A stretch of 64,000 nt of DNA from Cytophagales bacterium (GTDB lineage: Bacteria > Bacteroidota > Bacteroidia > Cytophagales > Cyclobacteriaceae): positions 434,001 through 498,000 of the forward strand of contig JAFLBQ010000002.1 of assembly GCA_017303805.1 (NCBI GenBank). The letters are read 5' to 3'. Of the stretch, positions 61,317 to 64,000 are shown in pieces. The notes under the pieces were generated by a model. That model saw nothing but the letters and a program-made list of their open reading frames with translations, made no database searches and was not told where the DNA came from. The translations under genes were made by a program, and so were the position numbers. How positions within the stretch are numbered: the first letter of the stretch is position 1; every line of letters starts with the position of its first letter.

Positions 61317-62084
61317 TTAGCTGTTGATGTGTCGGCCAATTAAACACAATCCGTCAAGTGTAAGATTGGGTTCAACAGAATCAAATAAACGCTGCAGCGG
61401 AGTGATAACCGAAGAAAGCCCACCGGTAGCAATTACTCGACAGGGCTCTTGTAGCTCGGCCTTTATTTTGGCTACCATATTGTTCACAAGCCCCTCGTAT
61501 CCAATTAAGATGCCCGATTGAATGGCAGTGATGGTATTTCGGCCCAGGGCTGAGGCCGGTATCTCCAGCGGAACATCAAAGAGTTTGGCGGTATTTTGTG
61601 ATAGTGCTTTGATGGCTGTCTTTAAACCGGGAGCAATAGAAACGCCCAGAATTTCGCCCGTGGCATTTACTGTAGTAAAAGTTAAGGCAGTACCAAAATC
61701 TACCACAATAGCCGTTTGCTTGTACTTAAAGTATGCTGCGGCTGCGTTGGCCACCAGGTCCGATCCTATCTCAAATGGATTGAGAATTTTCATGGGTAGC
61801 GCGGCATACACTTTGGGGCCAAGCACGATGGGCTCTTTCTCGAATAGCGTACGCGAAACATTTTTCATTTTATCAGTCATGGCCGGCACCACACTGCTTA
61901 GTACAATTGTTTCCACAAGATCTACAACCGTGCCGGACTCATAAAAGTAGTCGCGAAGCTTTACACCGTAGTACAACTCGGGTAAGTCGGGGCGCGAAGA
62001 AATCCGCCACACATGTTTCCATTGATTGTCTTTCCAAAGGCCCACAGTTATGTCGCTGTTGCCAATATCTAAAGCCAGAAGCAT
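61317..62084 (-). CDS. coaX: Type III pantothenate kinase
   Basis: A 255-residue ASKHA-fold enzyme that phosphorylates pantothenate, the first step of CoA synthesis. Signature motifs DIGNSDITVGL (residues 5-15), FEIGSDLVANAAAAYFKYK and VVDFGTALTF are all present. Type III is the usual pantothenate kinase in Bacteroidota. Confidence 0.96.
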   Translation of the reverse strand: MLLALDIGNSDITVGLWKDNQWKHVWRISSRPDLPELYYGVKLRDYFYESGTVVDLVETIVLSSVVPAMTDKMKNVSRTLFEKEPIVLGPKVYAALPMKILNPFEIGSDLVANAAAAYFKYKQTAIVVDFGTALTFTTVNATGEILGVSIAPGLKTAIKALSQNTAKLFDVPLEIPASALGRNTITAIQSGILIGYEGLVNNMVAKIKAELQEPCRVIATGGLSSVITPLQRLFDSVEPNLTLDGLCLIGRHINS

Positions 62085-62216
62085 AGCGCAAGATGGAGAG
62101 AATTTACTTGTTGGTCTAACATTGAGGCAACAATAAACAACACATCTTAAAAAATTCTAAAATTAGAATCGTGTGGTTTACTTTCTGGTGAAAGCAACAG
62201 TTAATAGGAGTAAGCC

Positions 62217-62555
62217 CTAAATTAAATTAAACACTTTTTGATTGAGTGCCTGTATAACAGATTGAAAGGCCTCTGGTGTGATAGCTGCTATCTTGTGAAT
62301 TATTAATTTATTATTTAAACAGAATATTTTATGTAATCTTAGCCCGCTAGCCAATGCCAATTTTCCTTCGAGCATTTTATCTTCCAGATGAAGATAGGTG
62401 GAATCGCGACTTACTTTGGAAGTTATTTGGATGCATACGAAATCAGAAATACCTATTTTATTCGAAGATATTATTAATGCCGGCCTTAGTTTTGTTTGGG
62501 TTAGATCTGTGAATGGGAAGTGAATCAGAACAATATCTCGCTGTTGGAATAGCAT
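62217..62555 (-). CDS. PemK/MazF-family toxin
   Basis: A 112-residue MazF-type endoribonuclease toxin. The N-terminal core RDIVLIHFPFTDL, the KLRPALIIS strand and the SGLRLHKIFCL segment match the family. It is paired with the antitoxin gene 4 bases upstream. Function as an mRNA interferase is inferred from the fold. Confidence 0.87.
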   Translation of the reverse strand: MLFQQRDIVLIHFPFTDLTQTKLRPALIISSNKIGISDFVCIQITSKVSRDSTYLHLEDKMLEGKLALASGLRLHKIFCLNNKLIIHKIAAITPEAFQSVIQALNQKVFNLI

Positions 62556-62559
62556 CCGT

Positions 62560-62763
62560 CTATTTTTTTAAATAGGAATAAGCAGTATCCCATTGCTCGT
62601 CTTCAGGGCTATTCCAATCCTCGGCAAGAGATTCTTCAGAAATCAGTGTGAATTCATCCTCTCGGCCTCCGGCACTAACGTTCATTCCCATTTCTTCAGC
62701 AAGACGCGCAAGCAATTGTAATTTTTCATTACTATCACTTTCTATTCTTAGAACCGCTTTCAT
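62560..62763 (-). CDS. Antitoxin (DUF2683-like) of PemK pair
   Basis: A 67-residue protein with a beta-strand start (MKAVLRIESDSNEKL) and acidic C-terminus (AEDWNSPEDEQWD), the latter likely to wrap the toxin. A TACATTTG -7 box ends about 5 bases before the ATG, so the mRNA may be leaderless. Confidence 0.8.
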   Translation of the reverse strand: MKAVLRIESDSNEKLQLLARLAEEMGMNVSAGGREDEFTLISEESLAEDWNSPEDEQWDTAYSYLKK

Positions 62764-62767
62764 TCTT

Positions 62768-62775
62768 CAAATGTA
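62768..62775 (-). promoter_or_regulatory. -7 box (TACATTTG) of the toxin-antitoxin operon
   Basis: An exact minus-strand TAnnTTTG match, 4 bases from the antitoxin start codon at 62763. Start of transcription at or inside the ATG is implied. Confidence 0.4.
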
Positions 62776-62855
62776 AAGAAACTCCCGGATAGAATTCTAA
62801 CCAACCCTAAAAACTAATGGATCAATTGCCAGACAAGGCGTGTTTACGTACATCC

Positions 62856-63557
62856 TCAATCTTTTTTAACCACGCTTGCACCAGAGGTTTCAACGATCAA
62901 CTCGGGGTTACCCCGATAGAGAACTTCGCTGGCACCGGTAGCAGCAACCTGCAACTTTTGAAATACATTAATACGGCCAAGGCTGGCGCCTGAGATGTTC
63001 AGCTTGGCTTGCGCAGTTTCGAATTCAAAGGCACTTAGCACCGAGGCGCCAGAAATAATGCCATCTACCCACTGGCCTGCACCGCGCAAGCGCAGTTGCG
63101 AGGCACCGTTTATATTCAGGTACAATTCATCTGCATCCATATCGATTTGCCCGAGCGATGCCCCCGATAGGGTTACGTCCAGCCGGGCCACATCAAAGCC
63201 ACTTACTCTGCCATTTACGGCACCAGAAAAATTCAGGCCCGATACCACCGGCATAGTAATGGTAACAAACGTGGTGTATTGCCTGCGCTCGGATTTATCA
63301 AAACGGAGCGCTAACGCATTACCGCGTTTAACTACTTGCAGGTCGTTCAGATTTCTACGATCGCCTTCTGCTACTATGGAATAGTTACTGCCGTACACGA
63401 TGGTAACATCCAATGCATCGCCTGCTTCCACCCGATCAAAATCAACCACCGCAAATGATTGAATATCCGACTGGCGCGGCCCGGGGTCTTCATCGTTCAA
63501 ACAGGCGCTTAGCCCGGTGGCAGATAACGCGAAAAGCAGAACATGGAAACGCTTCAT
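62856..63557 (-). CDS. GIN-domain (DUF2807) lipoprotein
   Basis: A 233-residue lipoprotein (lipobox LSAC, C19) of the DUF2807/auto-transporter-head-GIN type. After a signal at residues 1-19, repeated short strand motifs (NFSGAVNGRVSG, TLSGASLGQI, NINGASQLRL, IISGASVLSA, NISGASLGRI) form a right-handed beta-helix. Start ATG 63557. It is followed upstream by the TonB receptor fragment. Confidence 0.9.
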   Translation of the reverse strand: MKRFHVLLFALSATGLSACLNDEDPGPRQSDIQSFAVVDFDRVEAGDALDVTIVYGSNYSIVAEGDRRNLNDLQVVKRGNALALRFDKSERRQYTTFVTITMPVVSGLNFSGAVNGRVSGFDVARLDVTLSGASLGQIDMDADELYLNINGASQLRLRGAGQWVDGIISGASVLSAFEFETAQAKLNISGASLGRINVFQKLQVAATGASEVLYRGNPELIVETSGASVVKKD

Positions 63558-63606
63558 AGTCTTTTTATTTTTACGTAGGACAAGTGCTTGCCGCTTTACC
63601 CCTATC

Positions 63607-64000
63607 TTAAAATTCAATTTTATAACTGAGCACCGGTAGCAGCGGCATCATATACCACTTTTTAAATTCTCCGCTTTGAGGTTCGAAGTACTGCCCACCC
63701 AGGTTTTTACGATTGGTAGCGTTTTGAAGATCAAGCGCAAGGGTGGAGGTTGCGCGGGGGCGGTTTCGTTTCAAGCTTACCCGAATGTCGGTTCGAAAAT
63801 AATCCGGTAGTTGCTCGGTATAGGCCAGGGTTTCGATGTAGCGGGTTTCATTCAGTTCAATAGACCTGGCAATATCGATGGGTGTGGTCCAGAAGCCACC
63901 GGTATAAAGTGTGCGTAGGTTTAATCCCACTACCCGGCCCTTTTTCCAGTTGTATTCTTTGCCGGCTGTAAAGCTTATTGCATGGCGCCCATTAAAGCGC
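63607..64000 (-). CDS. TonB-dependent receptor, C-terminal part (runs off window)
   Basis: At least 130 residues of the C-terminal barrel of an outer-membrane receptor: strands ending in TLALDLQNATNRKNLGGQYF and the typical final aromatic strand (MPLLPVLSYKIEF). The open frame continues past the window edge. It is the same strand as the GIN lipoprotein and probably in its operon. Confidence 0.85.
   Translation of the reverse strand, partial: RFNGRHAISFTAGKEYNWKKGRVVGLNLRTLYTGGFWTTPIDIARSIELNETRYIETLAYTEQLPDYFRTDIRVSLKRNRPRATSTLALDLQNATNRKNLGGQYFEPQSGEFKKWYMMPLLPVLSYKIEF

Noticed and set aside
1-64000. tRNA genes or CRISPR arrays
   Set aside because: No tRNA cloverleaf signature or regularly spaced direct repeats found on reading both strands. 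A tRNAscan-SE and CRISPR search would settle it.

Overview
The window looks like a chromosomal segment of a Bacteroidota bacterium, most likely of the Cytophagales/Cyclobacteriaceae kind. The evidence is the conserved CBS - NAD kinase - DUF6089 barrel - isoprenyl transferase - BamA - OmpH - OmpH block, TonB/plug-type outer-membrane proteins, many lipoproteins, GIN-domain and LPP20-type lipoproteins, PadR-controlled FtsX-like permeases, -7 boxes of the TAnnTTTG type, and few Shine-Dalgarno sequences. Genes lie on both strands in short operons, often with ATGA overlaps. I see no rRNA, tRNA, CRISPR array, prophage or intact insertion sequence.

Layout. 1-3.2 kb: an acyl-CoA dehydrogenase, a two-gene nucleotidyltransferase cassette and an AT-rich orphan gene. 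3.3-9.4 kb: OsmC, a PadR/FtsX-like permease pair, an ECF sigma/anti-sigma/lipoprotein operon and a stand-alone receiver protein. 9.5-12.8 kb: a secreted esterase-like lipoprotein and an orphan/SMI1 gene pair. 12.8-23.5 kb: housekeeping genes (pdxJ, YqeY, CvpA, hydrolase) leading into the envelope-biogenesis cluster, which ends in a strong terminator. 23.5-35.7 kb: a barrel-less TonB-plug protein, a fused 5-oxoprolinase-type enzyme, prfA, an LPP20-type lipoprotein, and a type III polyketide synthase / methyltransferase / UbiA prenyltransferase group. 35.7-45.3 kb: assorted metabolic and regulatory genes, a second ECF sigma operon, TonB, and an ArfB / IF-2-N-like / zinc-ribbon micro-operon.

45.4-55.5 kb is the most coherent accessory region. 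On the plus strand it carries a GATase-like exported protein, a DUF1501 protein, a Tat-exported sugar-isomerase-like protein and a DUF2231/cytochrome/LRR membrane protein. These are followed by a tight set SDR - ROK kinase - SIS isomerase - MetE-like methyltransferase, then a UlaG-like metallo-lactonase overlapping a Kunitz-domain lipoprotein. I read this as a candidate uncharacterised catabolic pathway with exported upstream steps; the substrate is unknown. 55.5-64 kb: a 7TM sensor lacking an output domain, GNAT, threonine/serine dehydratase, nitroreductase, coaX, a PemK-type toxin pair, a GIN-domain lipoprotein and the 3' end of a TonB-dependent receptor that runs off the window.

Several spacers hold palindromic or phrase-like repeats (1-60, about 1872-1902, 38273-38374, 48184-48228, 50540-50640, 54182-54350). 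A compact minus-strand candidate small RNA lies at 61143-61218. Two genes, at 43898-44068 and possibly 11271-11414, are small enough to be missed by routine calling.
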